Positions 27,364-36,443 of a stretch of DNA of 64,000 nucleotides are shown here, in pieces (the stretch's first letter is position 1; each line of letters opens with the position of its first letter). The notes beneath the pieces were generated by a model that saw only the letters and a list, made by a program, of their open reading frames with translations, was not told the DNA's origin and did not search any database. Location of the stretch: the NCBI RefSeq assembly GCF_021278965.1, contig NZ_CP065589.1, positions 1,803,001-1,867,000 of the forward strand, read 5' to 3'. Made by a program: the position numbers and the translations under genes. Origin of the DNA: Chryseobacterium capnotolerans (GTDB taxonomy: Bacteria; Bacteroidota; Bacteroidia; Flavobacteriales; Weeksellaceae).

Positions 27364-27377
27364 ATAGGTCTTTTTTT
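27350..27377. terminator. Terminator overlapping the stop codon, between convergent genes
   Basis: AAAGACCT and AGGTCTTT pair around GTAAAT, which contains the TAA stop of the upstream gene. T and A runs on both sides make it usable in both directions, so it may also serve the ClC gene. Confidence 0.8.
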
Positions 27378-27387
27378 ATGAATAAAT

Positions 27388-28737
27388 TTATTCTTTTCTA
27401 ATCTCTGTTAAAAAATTCACTTTCAATACATCATACAAAGAATGTCTGCTTACTAAGATGGATGCAATAGATGAAACCATACCGGCAAGCATCAGGTGAA
27501 AAATCAATGAATGCCTATCTGTCATTTCCAGCACAATGATGGCTGATGTAAACGGAGCACGCGTAATACCGGTAAGAAAAGCAACCATTCCGCCCAGAAC
27601 AACTACATTGGTTTCATTAGGTGTTAAATGGATAATCCCTGAAATAACAGATCCAATACTTGCTCCGGCAGATAGAGCAGGCGCAAAAATACCACCGGCA
27701 CCTCCTGAAGTAAAAGACAGGGCAGGGCCTAGCATTCTTAAAATAGGAACATACCAGTCTTCATGCTTATCCTTCGTAAAAAGTACTCGTTCCATAATCT
27801 CCTTTCCTGACCCTAAAATTTCACGATTGATGAAATAGGCGATAGAAGCAATAATTAGGGCACATACAATCAGAAATATAACATTCGCTTTGTCGGTTTT
27901 CAATGTTTTCTTTTTCCATCCATTGATCTTAAGCATAATTACCGAAAGCTGGCTTGCAAGGATTCCAGCTGTAGCAGCAACAAGCATAATGGGAAACATC
28001 ACCATCAGAGAAACATCGTTCGTTTTTGGATATCCTAAATATAAATAAGATCCTGCCAAAGTCTGTGCAGTAAGACCTGCAATAATAACAGCGGTAAATA
28101 AAGCTGTTTTAAAATAGTTGATATGGGTTTTTGATAATTCTTCTACCGCAAATACAATTCCGCCAAGAGGAGTGTTAAAGGCTGCTGCAAGTCCGGCTGC
28201 TGCACCCGTCATAATCATATTCTTTTTTGAGATTTTTGGCCACCAGTCAGGAAGATATTCATTCACTTTTCTAAAAACAGAACCTGCAATCTGGATAGTA
28301 GGGCCTTCACGACCTACAGCACCACCTCCAATGACCAGAACTACAGAAGAAATGATTTTGAAAATAATGATTTTAAGGCTTAGAAGGCTTCTTATCTTTT
28401 TATGTTCTTTTGGATTAGCGAGTTCTACGGCTGCCATCACCTGAGGAATACCACTTCCTTTAGCGTTGGGCGCAAATTCTTTGACCAGCCACCAGGAAAG
28501 TACAAATCCAATCGGGGCAATGATGAAAATCATCCATGCGTGCCAGTTAAAGATAAAATTCATAAGGTTTTCACCCCAGGCGAATATTTGTGCATATAAG
28601 ACTGCAAAAAAACCGGTAATCACAGATCCGATCCAAAAGGGAATAGCTTGCAAAAGATTGTGTTTCAGCTGTTCATTCCGGATGTTGTCAAACGATTTCT
28701 TTATGGATTTACGAATAAGGATGAGAATTTTCAGCAT
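27388..28737 (-). CDS. ClC-type chloride channel or H+/Cl- exchanger
   Basis: The 449-residue membrane protein has all three ClC selectivity-filter motifs: GSGIPQV (about 97-103), GREGPTIQ with the gating Glu (about 142-149), and GGIFAPALSAGAS near residue 345. About ten or more hydrophobic segments are spread over it. There are no CBS domains, so it is the short ClcA-like form. It exchanges chloride for protons or conducts chloride, helping pH or volume homeostasis. A Glu at the intracellular proton site cannot be assigned confidently by eye. It is a single gene. Confidence 0.95.
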   Translation of the reverse strand: MLKILILIRKSIKKSFDNIRNEQLKHNLLQAIPFWIGSVITGFFAVLYAQIFAWGENLMNFIFNWHAWMIFIIAPIGFVLSWWLVKEFAPNAKGSGIPQVMAAVELANPKEHKKIRSLLSLKIIIFKIISSVVLVIGGGAVGREGPTIQIAGSVFRKVNEYLPDWWPKISKKNMIMTGAAAGLAAAFNTPLGGIVFAVEELSKTHINYFKTALFTAVIIAGLTAQTLAGSYLYLGYPKTNDVSLMVMFPIMLVAATAGILASQLSVIMLKINGWKKKTLKTDKANVIFLIVCALIIASIAYFINREILGSGKEIMERVLFTKDKHEDWYVPILRMLGPALSFTSGGAGGIFAPALSAGASIGSVISGIIHLTPNETNVVVLGGMVAFLTGITRAPFTSAIIVLEMTDRHSLIFHLMLAGMVSSIASILVSRHSLYDVLKVNFLTEIRKE

Positions 28738-28885
28738 TTGTAAGTTTTGAAGGATGAAATTACGGTAAAATTTTGAAAATTATATTTCTTCTAAAAATTT
28801 TGAGACGATGAAAATATGATCTGGAATATAAAAATACATGATTTTTAATAAGATTTCTCATTTAGAATGAATTTTGGGAAAATAG

Positions 28886-28914
28886 AAAAAACCTGATTAG
28901 ATATCAGGTTTTTT
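28886..28914 (-). terminator. Terminator of the serine hydrolase gene
   Basis: AAAACCTGAT and ATCAGGTTTT pair around a short loop with A/T runs at both ends, 17 bp after the serine hydrolase stop. Confidence 0.8.
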
Positions 28915-28930
28915 CAAGTTTAATATTTAA

Positions 28931-30391
28931 TTACTTCTTTTTCATTAAGTCCTCTATCTTCTGAATCATTTTTACAGCATTCGTATTTTCCGGATTTAAC
29001 GCTAATGATTTTTTATAATGCTCTAAAGCCAAAGCATAATTTTTCGCATAGAAATACCCTTCACCCAAGCTGTCAAAAGCATTTGCCGACTGTGGATTTT
29101 CTTTCACGTTTAAAGAAAACACTTTGATAGCTTCCACAATTCTTGAATTTCTCAGCAAGATATAACCTATGTCATTCAGCGTGTTTTCAAAATTCCATTT
29201 TAGATTTTTTGCCTTAAGAGAATGATAGATTTTTTCAGCATCAGGATTATTTTTTTTAGAAAATTCAGAGATGATGGTTTCTTCCGCTAATGAATAGTCG
29301 TCTGTTAAGTTTTTATCAATCATAGCAGCAATGTGATTAATGATCCGATATTGAACAGGGAATAAAGAGTATCCGTTAGACATCATCACAATGGCCATAT
29401 TATTGTTCGGATACATCTTATAAGCGCTTACATTTCCGCCAGAAAAATTATAAGAAACTATATTGTTTACTTTGGTGATGTCCCATCCATAAGCGAAAAC
29501 ATCTTTTTTATTACCAAACTCAAAGGGCTGCCACATCATTTCTTTTGTTTGTTGAGATAACAGATCATTTTTACTAAGATGACTGCTCCATTTCAAAAAC
29601 GCAGGAAGTGTGATGGCTACTCCGTTGGCAGAATGGGCTCTTGTTCCGCTAACGTCCGTAGATTTTTCGTATTGCTTTTTTATAGGATTGTAATTGTATT
29701 TTACCACGCGGTTAGGAATCTTTTCGAGAGCGTTTGAAGAGAAAATGACCTGATTTTTAGAATCTGCAAATTGGTTGTCCAGGATGAAGTTTTCAAATGA
29801 CTGCCCTGTGATTTTTTCTATGATCATGATAAGAAGGAAATAATTTGTCTGGTTATAGCTGAATTGATTTCCTGTTTGAAATTCCATTTTTTCGCTGCTT
29901 AACCGCTCAATAACCTTGGCGTTAGAATCATCAACTAAAATATCATTAAAAGCAATAAGGTTAGGAAGTCCCGAAGAATGGGTAATCAGGTTTTTTACTT
30001 TTATATCCTGCCATTCTGCGGGTAAATTGTCAAGGTATTTGGAGATTTTGTCTTCTAAAGATAATTGTCCTTTTTCAATCAGTTGAAAAACACCAATATT
30101 TGTCATCAGTTTTGAGGTAGAATATATCCTGAACATTGAATTTGAATCTACCTTTTTATCACTTTCCAGCGTTTCTGTGCCATAATACTTTTGAAAAATA
30201 ATCCGGTCATCTTTTATAATTCCAAGAGCCAAGCCGGGAATCTGATTGATTTTAATCACTTCTTTCACATACTGATCAATTAATGCTGATCGATCAGTTT
30301 TCTGCGGGTAGGCCATCACGCAAATACTTAAAGCCAATGTGGTCAAAAGGAACTGTTTCATAGGGAACTTGTTTTGTTTTATAAAAGACAA
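28931..30391 (-). CDS. Exported serine hydrolase (class C beta-lactamase/PBP fold) with C-terminal TPR
   Basis: The 486-residue protein carries a beta-lactamase-related domain: the SxxK motif STSK (Ser91, Lys94), SYNQTNYFLL in the place of the usual Tyr-x-Asn motif, and a later SGGNVSAY segment in the third-motif region. At about 400-486 it has tetratricopeptide-like repeats (GEGYFYAKNYALALEHYKKS). The signal peptide starts at the second ATG (MKQFLLTTLALSICVMAYPQ, 30361), but the first ATG at 30391 is downstream of the likely transcription start, so both starts are possible. Members act as esterases, peptidases or D-aminopeptidases; antibiotic hydrolysis is not implied. Confidence 0.9.
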   Translation of the reverse strand: MSFIKQNKFPMKQFLLTTLALSICVMAYPQKTDRSALIDQYVKEVIKINQIPGLALGIIKDDRIIFQKYYGTETLESDKKVDSNSMFRIYSTSKLMTNIGVFQLIEKGQLSLEDKISKYLDNLPAEWQDIKVKNLITHSSGLPNLIAFNDILVDDSNAKVIERLSSEKMEFQTGNQFSYNQTNYFLLIMIIEKITGQSFENFILDNQFADSKNQVIFSSNALEKIPNRVVKYNYNPIKKQYEKSTDVSGTRAHSANGVAITLPAFLKWSSHLSKNDLLSQQTKEMMWQPFEFGNKKDVFAYGWDITKVNNIVSYNFSGGNVSAYKMYPNNNMAIVMMSNGYSLFPVQYRIINHIAAMIDKNLTDDYSLAEETIISEFSKKNNPDAEKIYHSLKAKNLKWNFENTLNDIGYILLRNSRIVEAIKVFSLNVKENPQSANAFDSLGEGYFYAKNYALALEHYKKSLALNPENTNAVKMIQKIEDLMKKK

Positions 30392-30421
30392 TTCAAACTC
30401 CGGTTATATTACTCCCTAATC

Positions 30422-30429
30422 CAAAGGTA
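30422..30429 (-). promoter_or_regulatory. -7 element for the serine hydrolase gene
   Basis: TACCTTTG on the minus strand, 30 bp before the first ATG. The -33 TTG is missing. It partly abuts the terminator of the preceding gene. Confidence 0.45.
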
Positions 30430-30434
30430 CACAC

Positions 30435-30465
30435 AAAAAAACCTCCGATAAAAATCGAAGGTTTT
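30435..30465 (-). terminator. Terminator of the 2-oxoacid dehydrogenase E2 gene
   Basis: AAACCTCCGAT and ATCGAAGGTTT pair (one mismatch) around an A-rich loop, about 55 bp after the E2 stop. Confidence 0.75.
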
Positions 30466-30520
30466 ATATTTATTGTATAATCAGCGTTAAGAAAATTACT
30501 TATTGCTAATTACTCATTAC

Positions 30521-31828
30521 TTATATTTCCGTGTTCAGATCCCAGTTTTCAAGGTAATCGTGAACATGCTTCAGCATCATTCCACCAAGAGAACCGTCTA
30601 CTACTCTGTGGTCATAAGAGTGGGACATGAACATTAGATTTCTGATAGCGATTACATCACCGTCAGCCGTTTCTAGAACTGCAGGCTTCTTAACGATCGC
30701 TCCAATAGCAAGAATCGCCACCTGTGGCTGAGGAATAATTGGAGTTCCCATAAGGTTTCCAAAGCTTCCTACGTTAGAAATTGTATAAGTTGCCCCTTGA
30801 GTATCTTCTGGTCTTAACTTCTTGTTTCTTGCTCTGTAAGCTAAGTCATTGATTGCTTTGGCAAGACCTGAAAGGGATAATTGATCAGCATTTTTAATAA
30901 CAGGAACAATAAGGTTTCCGTCTGGTAGAGCAGTGGCCATACCGATGTTGATGTTTTTCTTTTTGATGATGTTCTCACCATTTACAGAAACATTGATCAT
31001 TGGGAAATCCTGGATTGCTTTTACTACAGCTTTCACAAAAATAGGCATGAAAGTAAGCTTTTCACCTTCACGTTTTTCGAAGGCTGTTTTATGTTTAGCT
31101 CTCCATTTTACAACATTGGTAACATCTGTTTCAATGAATGAAGTAACGTGTGGAGCAATTTGTTTTGCTTTCACCATGTTTTCAGCGATGATCTTTCTCA
31201 TTCTGTCCATTGGAATGATCTCGTCACCTGCAGCAGTAGTAATCGTTGCAGCTGGTGCTGAAACAGGGGCTGGAGCAGAAGCTGTCTGTTGAACCGGAGC
31301 AGCCTGCTGAGCAGGTTGTTTTCCTCTGTTGGCAACATAAGCTAAAATATCTTCTTTGGTAATTCTTCCTTCTAAACCGCTTCCTTTAATAGATTTCAGT
31401 TCAGTTTCAGAAATATTTTCCTGTTGTGCAATTGATTTTACAAGTGGAGATAAATAAAGATCTCCAGAGAATTCTACATTGGATGCAGCCACAGTTTGTA
31501 AAGGCTGCTCAATAGTTTTTAAAGTTTCAGTGTCTGGAGTAGCTGCCGGTGTTTCAGTGGTTACTTCCTCAGAAGCAGAACCTTCTCCTTCAATTTCTAA
31601 AATAGCAATGGCCTCACCTACTTTTGCAACTTCATCTTTTTGCTTTAAAATTTTTACGATTTTTCCCGAAACTGGTGTCGGAACGTCTGAATCTACTTTA
31701 TCTGTTGCAATTTCTACTACAGAGTCATCCTCTTTTACGTTATCACCTTCATTGAATAACCAAGTGATAATTGTCGCTTCCATAACCCCTTCTCCCATGG
31801 AAGGAAGCAATAATTTGTATTCTGCCAT
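30521..31828 (-). CDS. 2-oxoacid dehydrogenase E2 (dihydrolipoamide acyltransferase)
   Basis: The 435-residue protein has a lipoyl domain (Lys44 in EIATDKVDSDVP), an acidic/Thr-rich linker, a subunit-binding domain (LSPLVKSIAQQENISETELK ... GLEGRITKED), a second Ala/Pro/Gln-rich linker and the acyltransferase domain ending SHSYDHRVVDGSLGG (His about 407). The lipoyl motif with VDSDVP and the final part resemble branched-chain 2-oxoacid or pyruvate dehydrogenase E2 rather than SucB, which is also in this window. E1 and E3 are not adjacent, so the substrate remains open. It is transcribed as a single gene. Confidence 0.93.
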   Translation of the reverse strand: MAEYKLLLPSMGEGVMEATIITWLFNEGDNVKEDDSVVEIATDKVDSDVPTPVSGKIVKILKQKDEVAKVGEAIAILEIEGEGSASEEVTTETPAATPDTETLKTIEQPLQTVAASNVEFSGDLYLSPLVKSIAQQENISETELKSIKGSGLEGRITKEDILAYVANRGKQPAQQAAPVQQTASAPAPVSAPAATITTAAGDEIIPMDRMRKIIAENMVKAKQIAPHVTSFIETDVTNVVKWRAKHKTAFEKREGEKLTFMPIFVKAVVKAIQDFPMINVSVNGENIIKKKNINIGMATALPDGNLIVPVIKNADQLSLSGLAKAINDLAYRARNKKLRPEDTQGATYTISNVGSFGNLMGTPIIPQPQVAILAIGAIVKKPAVLETADGDVIAIRNLMFMSHSYDHRVVDGSLGGMMLKHVHDYLENWDLNTEI

Positions 31829-31891
31829 TTTTGATTTTTAGATTTTGACAAATATATAAAAAAAATCGGTTTTTTTATGAAATATATAATT

Positions 31892-32719
31892 TTACATGAA
31901 TTCAATGTAGATATTTTCTCCTACATTCAATCCAAACAGGCTTTTAGCTCCGTTTTTCTTACTGCCTTTATAGATGGTGAGCTCCAATAACTGGCTGTCA
32001 TTGAAGATAGCAGCCGACTGCCCGTGGAATTCCGTCTCCCTTTCCCAGTCTGAAACTACTTCAGTATGGCTGGAAAAGATCCTGGAGAGACTCAGGTTTC
32101 TGAATTTTATGGTAAATCCTTTGTATCCTTTGCTGATATTTTCAAAGAAATCCTGATTGATATTTGAGATTATATTTCCGAAATTATCAATATAGGTAAC
32201 TTCACCAATAATCATACCTTCAGACTCATTATAAACCGCTCTTGGGAACATCAGTTGCTTGGCTGTATCTATTTTTCTTCCGATCACTTCAGGAAGGCCG
32301 CCGTTGGCAAGATGTACTGCTGCCGGAACAAAAATATCTGTAGAAGTGAAATTAATAATATCATCAAAACGGTTGTTCAATGTGATCTCGTAAATGGCTT
32401 CCGGCTTAATATCAAAAAAGATAAGACTTAAAAGACCATTATCTGCTGCCAGAAAGTAAGACCCGTCCGCTTTGTAAAGAATATTTTTTCTGGATTTGTG
32501 GTAAAAACTGTCTACAGAAAGGATGTGAATACTGCCTTTCGGAAAGTATTTATATGCGTTTCTTACAATATAAGAAGTTTGTATAAGGTTGAATGCCTGG
32601 ATATCGTGGGTTATATCAATAATATTAACCTCAGGGTTTAGAGACAGAATCTTGCCCTTCACAGCGGCGACTCTGTAATCTAAATTTCCGAAATCCGAAG
32701 TAAGGGTAATAATTGACAT
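31892..32719 (-). CDS. SAM hydroxide adenosyltransferase family protein (DUF62)
   Basis: The protein of about 275 residues belongs to PF01887, whose characterised members hydrolyse S-adenosylmethionine to adenosine and methionine and are related to the fluorinase. The hallmark start IITLTSDFGNLDYRVAAVKG is followed by INIIDITHDI-like sequence, VDSFYHKSRK and an ADNGLLSL segment, and the C-terminal beta-barrel domain ends NVGENIYIEF. I chose ATG 32719, which puts LTSDFG at the N-terminus as in the family; an upstream ATG at 32746 lies at or before the probable transcription start. It is divergent from phoH. Confidence 0.92.
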   Translation of the reverse strand: MSIITLTSDFGNLDYRVAAVKGKILSLNPEVNIIDITHDIQAFNLIQTSYIVRNAYKYFPKGSIHILSVDSFYHKSRKNILYKADGSYFLAADNGLLSLIFFDIKPEAIYEITLNNRFDDIINFTSTDIFVPAAVHLANGGLPEVIGRKIDTAKQLMFPRAVYNESEGMIIGEVTYIDNFGNIISNINQDFFENISKGYKGFTIKFRNLSLSRIFSSHTEVVSDWERETEFHGQSAAIFNDSQLLELTIYKGSKKNGAKSLFGLNVGENIYIEFM

Positions 32720-32747
32720 GAGCAATTTATAGAATAGTGTAGTCATG

Positions 32748-32755
32748 CAAAGTTA
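32748..32755 (-). promoter_or_regulatory. -7 element for the SAM hydroxide adenosyltransferase gene
   Basis: TAACTTTG on the minus strand, giving a start of transcription near 32742 and a leader of about 23 nt to ATG 32719. No -33 TTG at the expected place. Confidence 0.45.
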
Positions 32756-32851
32756 TTTAAAATAAAAGGAAAGCCCGAAAGATTGTTGAAAAGAATTTGA
32801 TATAAATTGAAAAAAAGCTTTAATTTTAAAATCTAAAAATAAAAATACTGC

Positions 32852-33811
32852 ATGTTTGAATTGACCTATGATCTGGAAGAAATCGATGCGAAAATCTTCT
32901 ATGGAGTTAATAACCAATATTTCAACTTAATAAAATCAAGCTTTCCGACCATTAAAATTACTGGAAGAGACCATTATATTTTTGCAATGGGAAATCAGGA
33001 AGCTTTGGACATATTGAAGCAAAAACTGGATGATATTGTAAAATTTATCTCAAAAAACAACTCAATCGGCCTTAAAGACGTCGAAAACATCCTGAATATT
33101 AAAGATGAAAATGAAAAGCAGCTCATCTTTGATCAGGACATCATTGTAAAAGGAGTAAACGGGAAGGTAATCAAAGCAAAGACAACCAATCTTAAAAAAC
33201 TGGTAAAAGAAACAGAGAAAAAAGATATGGTTTTTGCGATTGGACCTGCCGGAACCGGAAAAACGTATACGAGTGTAGCATTGGCGGCAAAAGCTTTGAA
33301 GGATAAGGAAGTAAAAAGAATTATTCTTACAAGACCTGCTGTGGAAGCAGGGGAGAGTCTTGGATTCCTTCCAGGAGATCTTAAAGAAAAATTAGATCCC
33401 TATTTACAGCCTTTATACGATGCACTTCGTGATATGATTCCTCATGAGAAGTTGGAAGGCTTTATGGAAAAGAAAGTTATTGAGGTAGCACCATTAGCTT
33501 TCATGAGAGGGCGTACCCTTGATGATGCTTTTGTCATTCTTGATGAAGCTCAAAATACTACCCATGCTCAGATGAAAATGTTCCTGACGAGAATGGGGAT
33601 GAATGCAAAATTTATCATTACAGGTGATCCAAGTCAGATTGACCTTCCAAAGAACCAGCAATCCGGATTGAAAGAAGCGATGAGGATTTTGAATGGAGTG
33701 AAGGAGATAGGTTTTGTATATCTTACAGAGGAAGATGTGGTAAGGCACCCAGTGGTAAGGAAGATTATTCTTGCTTACAATGATGAAGAAAAGCGATTGA
33801 GAAATGATTGA
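32852..33811 (+). CDS. phoH: PhoH-family ATPase
   Basis: The 319-residue protein has an N-terminal KH-like region (about 1-100) and a PhoH ATPase domain: Walker A GPAGTGKTYTS (Lys137), TRPAVEAGESLGFLPGD, and Walker B FVILDEAQNTT near 230, then FIITGDPSQIDLP. Members are RNA-related ATPases, sometimes fused to or paired with ribonucleases; the original link to phosphate starvation is not general. It is a single gene divergent from the SAM hydroxide adenosyltransferase. Length fits the PhoL/PhoH form. Confidence 0.95.
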   Translation: MFELTYDLEEIDAKIFYGVNNQYFNLIKSSFPTIKITGRDHYIFAMGNQEALDILKQKLDDIVKFISKNNSIGLKDVENILNIKDENEKQLIFDQDIIVKGVNGKVIKAKTTNLKKLVKETEKKDMVFAIGPAGTGKTYTSVALAAKALKDKEVKRIILTRPAVEAGESLGFLPGDLKEKLDPYLQPLYDALRDMIPHEKLEGFMEKKVIEVAPLAFMRGRTLDDAFVILDEAQNTTHAQMKMFLTRMGMNAKFIITGDPSQIDLPKNQQSGLKEAMRILNGVKEIGFVYLTEEDVVRHPVVRKIILAYNDEEKRLRND

Positions 33812-33870
33812 TTCTATGTAGATAAAAGTTCCATTAACCTTTTGTTAACCTTATTTTTTTTTCTTAAAAT

Positions 33871-33900
33871 TTGTTAATTTGAAAAAAATAATTAGTTTTG
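33871..33900 (+). promoter_or_regulatory. Consensus promoter for the first barrel gene of the array
   Basis: TTG at 33871-33873, 19-bp spacer, TAGTTTTG at 33893-33900, 28 bp before the ATG. Confidence 0.8.
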
Positions 33901-33928
33901 CAGTCCTTAAATGTATAACTAATTAACA

Positions 33929-34606
33929 ATGAAAAAAAATTTACTTATTGCAGCTGTAGCTGTATTGGGAATTAATGCAAACGCGCAGGAATTTAAATTT
34001 GGACCTAAAGCAGGTTACTCTTTATCAATGCTTAAGGCAACTGGTGAAGGAACTACCTATAAATTTGATTCAAAATCTACTTTCTATGCTGGGGCAATGG
34101 CAGAATATAAGTTTAACGATAAATTTGCCGTACAGGGTGAGGTTTTATACTCTCCAATCGGAGGTAAGCAGGAAGAAGCTGTTGCTTTTACTGAAGCGGG
34201 TGTAAATGTAACGGGGACTGAAAAAACAGACTGGAAACTGGGAACTGTACAAATTCCTATCAGTGCTAAATATTATGCTACTGAGAATTTAGCTTTCGGA
34301 GTAGGTCTTAACGTAGGTGTTATTTTTTCTGCAAAAGTGAAATCAACATTAGAATTATCAGGGTCAGCTTTAGGAGAATCATTTTCTGAATCAGAAACTA
34401 CTACTACAGATGTGAAGGATCACATGAATAAACTGAACTTAGCTCCTTTTGTTGGTGCTGAATATACGCTTGAGAACGGATTGTTTTTTGATGCGAGATA
34501 TAACTTAGGAGTTTCTAACCTTGCTAAAAAGGAGGATGGAGAAAACGGAACTTTGAAAAACAGCTTTATCCAAGTAGGTGTTGGTTTTAAATTCGGAGGA
34601 AACTAA
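33929..34606 (+). CDS. Outer-membrane beta-barrel (porin-family) protein, array member 1
   Basis: The 225-residue protein has a signal peptide (MKKNLLIAAVAVLGINANAQ) and an OmpA-like or opacity-type eight-strand barrel: FKFGPKAGYSLSML, AMAEYKFNDKFAVQGEVLYS, ENLAFGVGLNVGV and a C-terminal strand FIQVGVGFKFGGN ending the barrel. There is no OmpA peptidoglycan-binding domain. It is most like the fourth member of the array (36444): both share GxKxGYSLS/GGYALS starts and the final MNKLNLAPFVGAEYTLENGL-type strand pair. It has its own promoter and terminator. Ligand or role is unknown. Confidence 0.88.
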   Translation: MKKNLLIAAVAVLGINANAQEFKFGPKAGYSLSMLKATGEGTTYKFDSKSTFYAGAMAEYKFNDKFAVQGEVLYSPIGGKQEEAVAFTEAGVNVTGTEKTDWKLGTVQIPISAKYYATENLAFGVGLNVGVIFSAKVKSTLELSGSALGESFSESETTTTDVKDHMNKLNLAPFVGAEYTLENGLFFDARYNLGVSNLAKKEDGENGTLKNSFIQVGVGFKFGGN

Positions 34607-34633
34607 TCTTAAAGATTCTAGAAAAATAAAAGG

Positions 34634-34660
34634 AAACAGGACAATTTTGTCCTGTTTTTT
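34634..34660 (+). terminator. Terminator after array member 1
   Basis: AACAGGACAA and TTGTCCTGTT pair perfectly around TT, followed by a T run. Confidence 0.9.
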
Positions 34661-34744
34661 TATTTTAATGAATAGAGTACATAGATTGTCTTCCTGTGAT
34701 GAAAATAATTAGTATTTTTGGGGCGTAAAATTTAAACTTAAAAA

Positions 34745-35242
34745 ATGAAAAAGCTATTATTAGTAGGTGCTTTTGCACTTTTAGGAGGAGCTGCTCAGGC
34801 GCAGGAAGGTTTAAAATTAGGTGGCCACATTGGTGTTCCTGTATCTGATGCAAGCAATGTATCTTCATTTACACTAGGAGTTGATGGAGCTTATATGTGG
34901 AATATTGCTAAAGGATTTGACCTTGGGGTAGCAACAGGATATTCTCATTTCTTCGGAAAAGATCACTTTGATGATTTCGGATTTATCCCTGTGGCAGTTG
35001 CAGGTAAATATAAATTTAAAGGAGCTCCTATCTTCGTAGGATTAGACTTAGGGTATGGTATTTCTACAAAAAGTGGTATTGATGGAGGTTTCTATGCGCA
35101 GCCTAAGTTTGGATATCAGATGTCTAAAGGAGAACTATACATAGGATATCAATCTGTAAGCAACAGTGAAAAAGTAGGCTGGGGAAGATATAGCTGGACT
35201 GCTGGAGCTGTTAATCTAGGATATAACTTCTTTATTAAATAA
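34745..35242 (+). CDS. Small outer-membrane beta-barrel protein, array member 2
   Basis: The 165-residue protein has a signal peptide (MKKLLLVGAFALLGGAAQAQ) and short barrel strands: LKLGGHIGVPVSD, SFTLGVDGAYMWNIAKGFDL, VAVAGKYKFKGAPIFVGLDL and a terminal VNLGYNFFIK with the aromatic C-terminus expected for BAM-dependent insertion. It differs from its neighbours in size and sequence and is the only one of its type in the array. Function is unknown. Confidence 0.83.
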   Translation: MKKLLLVGAFALLGGAAQAQEGLKLGGHIGVPVSDASNVSSFTLGVDGAYMWNIAKGFDLGVATGYSHFFGKDHFDDFGFIPVAVAGKYKFKGAPIFVGLDLGYGISTKSGIDGGFYAQPKFGYQMSKGELYIGYQSVSNSEKVGWGRYSWTAGAVNLGYNFFIK

Positions 35243-35698
35243 GAAGCCTGTTAAAATAGATATAAGAAACTCTGGTGAAATCCGGAGTTTTTTTATTTGA
35301 TAGGTAGGGCCTGATAGCAGAGCGTTTTTATGTATGTGGCTCTATCATATCACTTTGGGATTGTAAAATGACTCTTGAGTTATAAACATTTGTTTAATTT
35401 TTAAGACTTAATTCCTTAAAAATTAACATTTTAACAAGGGTTATTTCGAGGTGTTTAGCTAAATTATAATGATTTTATTAAAATTCAAAAATTTTTAAAA
35501 CTAAACATATTGGGCTGTGGTTGAGGAATTGTAGTTTTTTTATTCATAATATTGTGAAAAACCTAAAAAGCTCCCATTGATATGATTTATTTTTATAAAA
35601 CCTTAAATTTTAACAATGATATTAATCACATTAACAAATTTTAATATTAGTGGGGACGACTGTAAATTTGCCTCCAGAAAGTATTAAAATTTTTTAAA
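35243..35698. other. 456-bp gene-free gap before the third barrel gene
   Basis: The gap begins with a terminator at 35268-35296 (AAACTC and GAGTTT arms, then T run). The rest is very A/T-rich with no supported gene. A -7-like TAAATTTG stands at 35663-35670, 29 bp before ATG 35699, and probably drives that gene. The gap is long for this genome and could hold a regulatory leader, but I see no recognised RNA. Confidence 0.6.
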
Positions 35699-36361
35699 AT
35701 GAAAAAAATATTATTAGCGGGTGCTGTTGCACTTTTCGGTTTATCAAATGCTCAGATTGCTAAAGGTACTACATATGTTTCAGGACAATTAGGGTATTCT
35801 CAGAATGAAAATAACAATACAGATACTAAAATCGAGAGCTTCAAAGTTCTTCCAACTGTAGGTTATTTCGTAAACACTAACCTAGCAGTAGGTTTAGGTG
35901 TAGGTTACAAAAACGATAACACTAAAGTAACTACTGAAACTACTGTAGGAGGTGGAACTTTGGTTGCTGAAAAGAAAAATACAACTTCTGCATTCGTAGT
36001 AGCTCCATTCGTAAGAAAATACTGGACTTTAGCTGATAAATTATACATCTTCGGTCAGTTAGAAGTTCCTATGGAATTCGGTCAGTACAAGCAAGAAAGC
36101 GAGTCTACTTTAACAACAGGTTCTACAGTAACTAGAAACTCTACTTCTGACAAAGCTAACTATACTTCAATCGGTGTAAACGTTAAGCCAGGTTTAGATT
36201 ATTTCTTAAACAAGAACTGGTCTATCGAAGCTACTTTCGGTGAGTTTGGTTACAACACAAACAAATTAGATGTAGACGGAGCTAAGAGAGTAAACGATTA
36301 TAAATTCGGATTGAATTTATCTTCTGTAACTTTCGGAGTTAAATATGTATTTGCAAAATAA
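35699..36361 (+). CDS. Outer-membrane beta-barrel protein, array member 3
   Basis: The 220-residue protein starts with MKKILLAGAVALFGLSNAQ, then alternating strands (YVSGQLGYSQNE, VLPTVGYFVNTNLAVGLG, FVVAPFVRKYWTLADKLYIF, PGLDYFLNKNWSIEATFGE) and ends VTFGVKYVFAK. It is closely similar to member 5 (37128), even at DNA level in the signal peptide, and less so to the barrel at 7575. Its codons are almost entirely the preferred set seen in sucA and atpA, unlike member 4, which suggests that this is an abundant protein. Function is unknown. Confidence 0.87.
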   Translation: MKKILLAGAVALFGLSNAQIAKGTTYVSGQLGYSQNENNNTDTKIESFKVLPTVGYFVNTNLAVGLGVGYKNDNTKVTTETTVGGGTLVAEKKNTTSAFVVAPFVRKYWTLADKLYIFGQLEVPMEFGQYKQESESTLTTGSTVTRNSTSDKANYTSIGVNVKPGLDYFLNKNWSIEATFGEFGYNTNKLDVDGAKRVNDYKFGLNLSSVTFGVKYVFAK

Positions 36362-36383
36362 TAAACAAAGCATATAATAATAG

Positions 36384-36415
36384 AGCCCTAGGATTATTAT
36401 CTTAGGGCTTTTTTA
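36384..36415 (+). terminator. Terminator after array member 3
   Basis: AGCCCTA and TAGGGCT pair around a 12-base loop, followed by a T run, 22 bp after the stop. Confidence 0.85.
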
Positions 36416-36443
36416 TCTTACTACTATTAAATATATAATAATC

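Noticed and set aside
31479..31841. Antisense frame of 120 codons opposite the E2 gene
   Set aside because: It mirrors the lipoyl domain and linker of the E2 gene; its Ser/Val-rich composition follows from that.
32720..32746. Upstream ATG start of the SAM hydroxide adenosyltransferase
   Set aside because: It adds residues not found in the family and lies at or before the likely transcription start.
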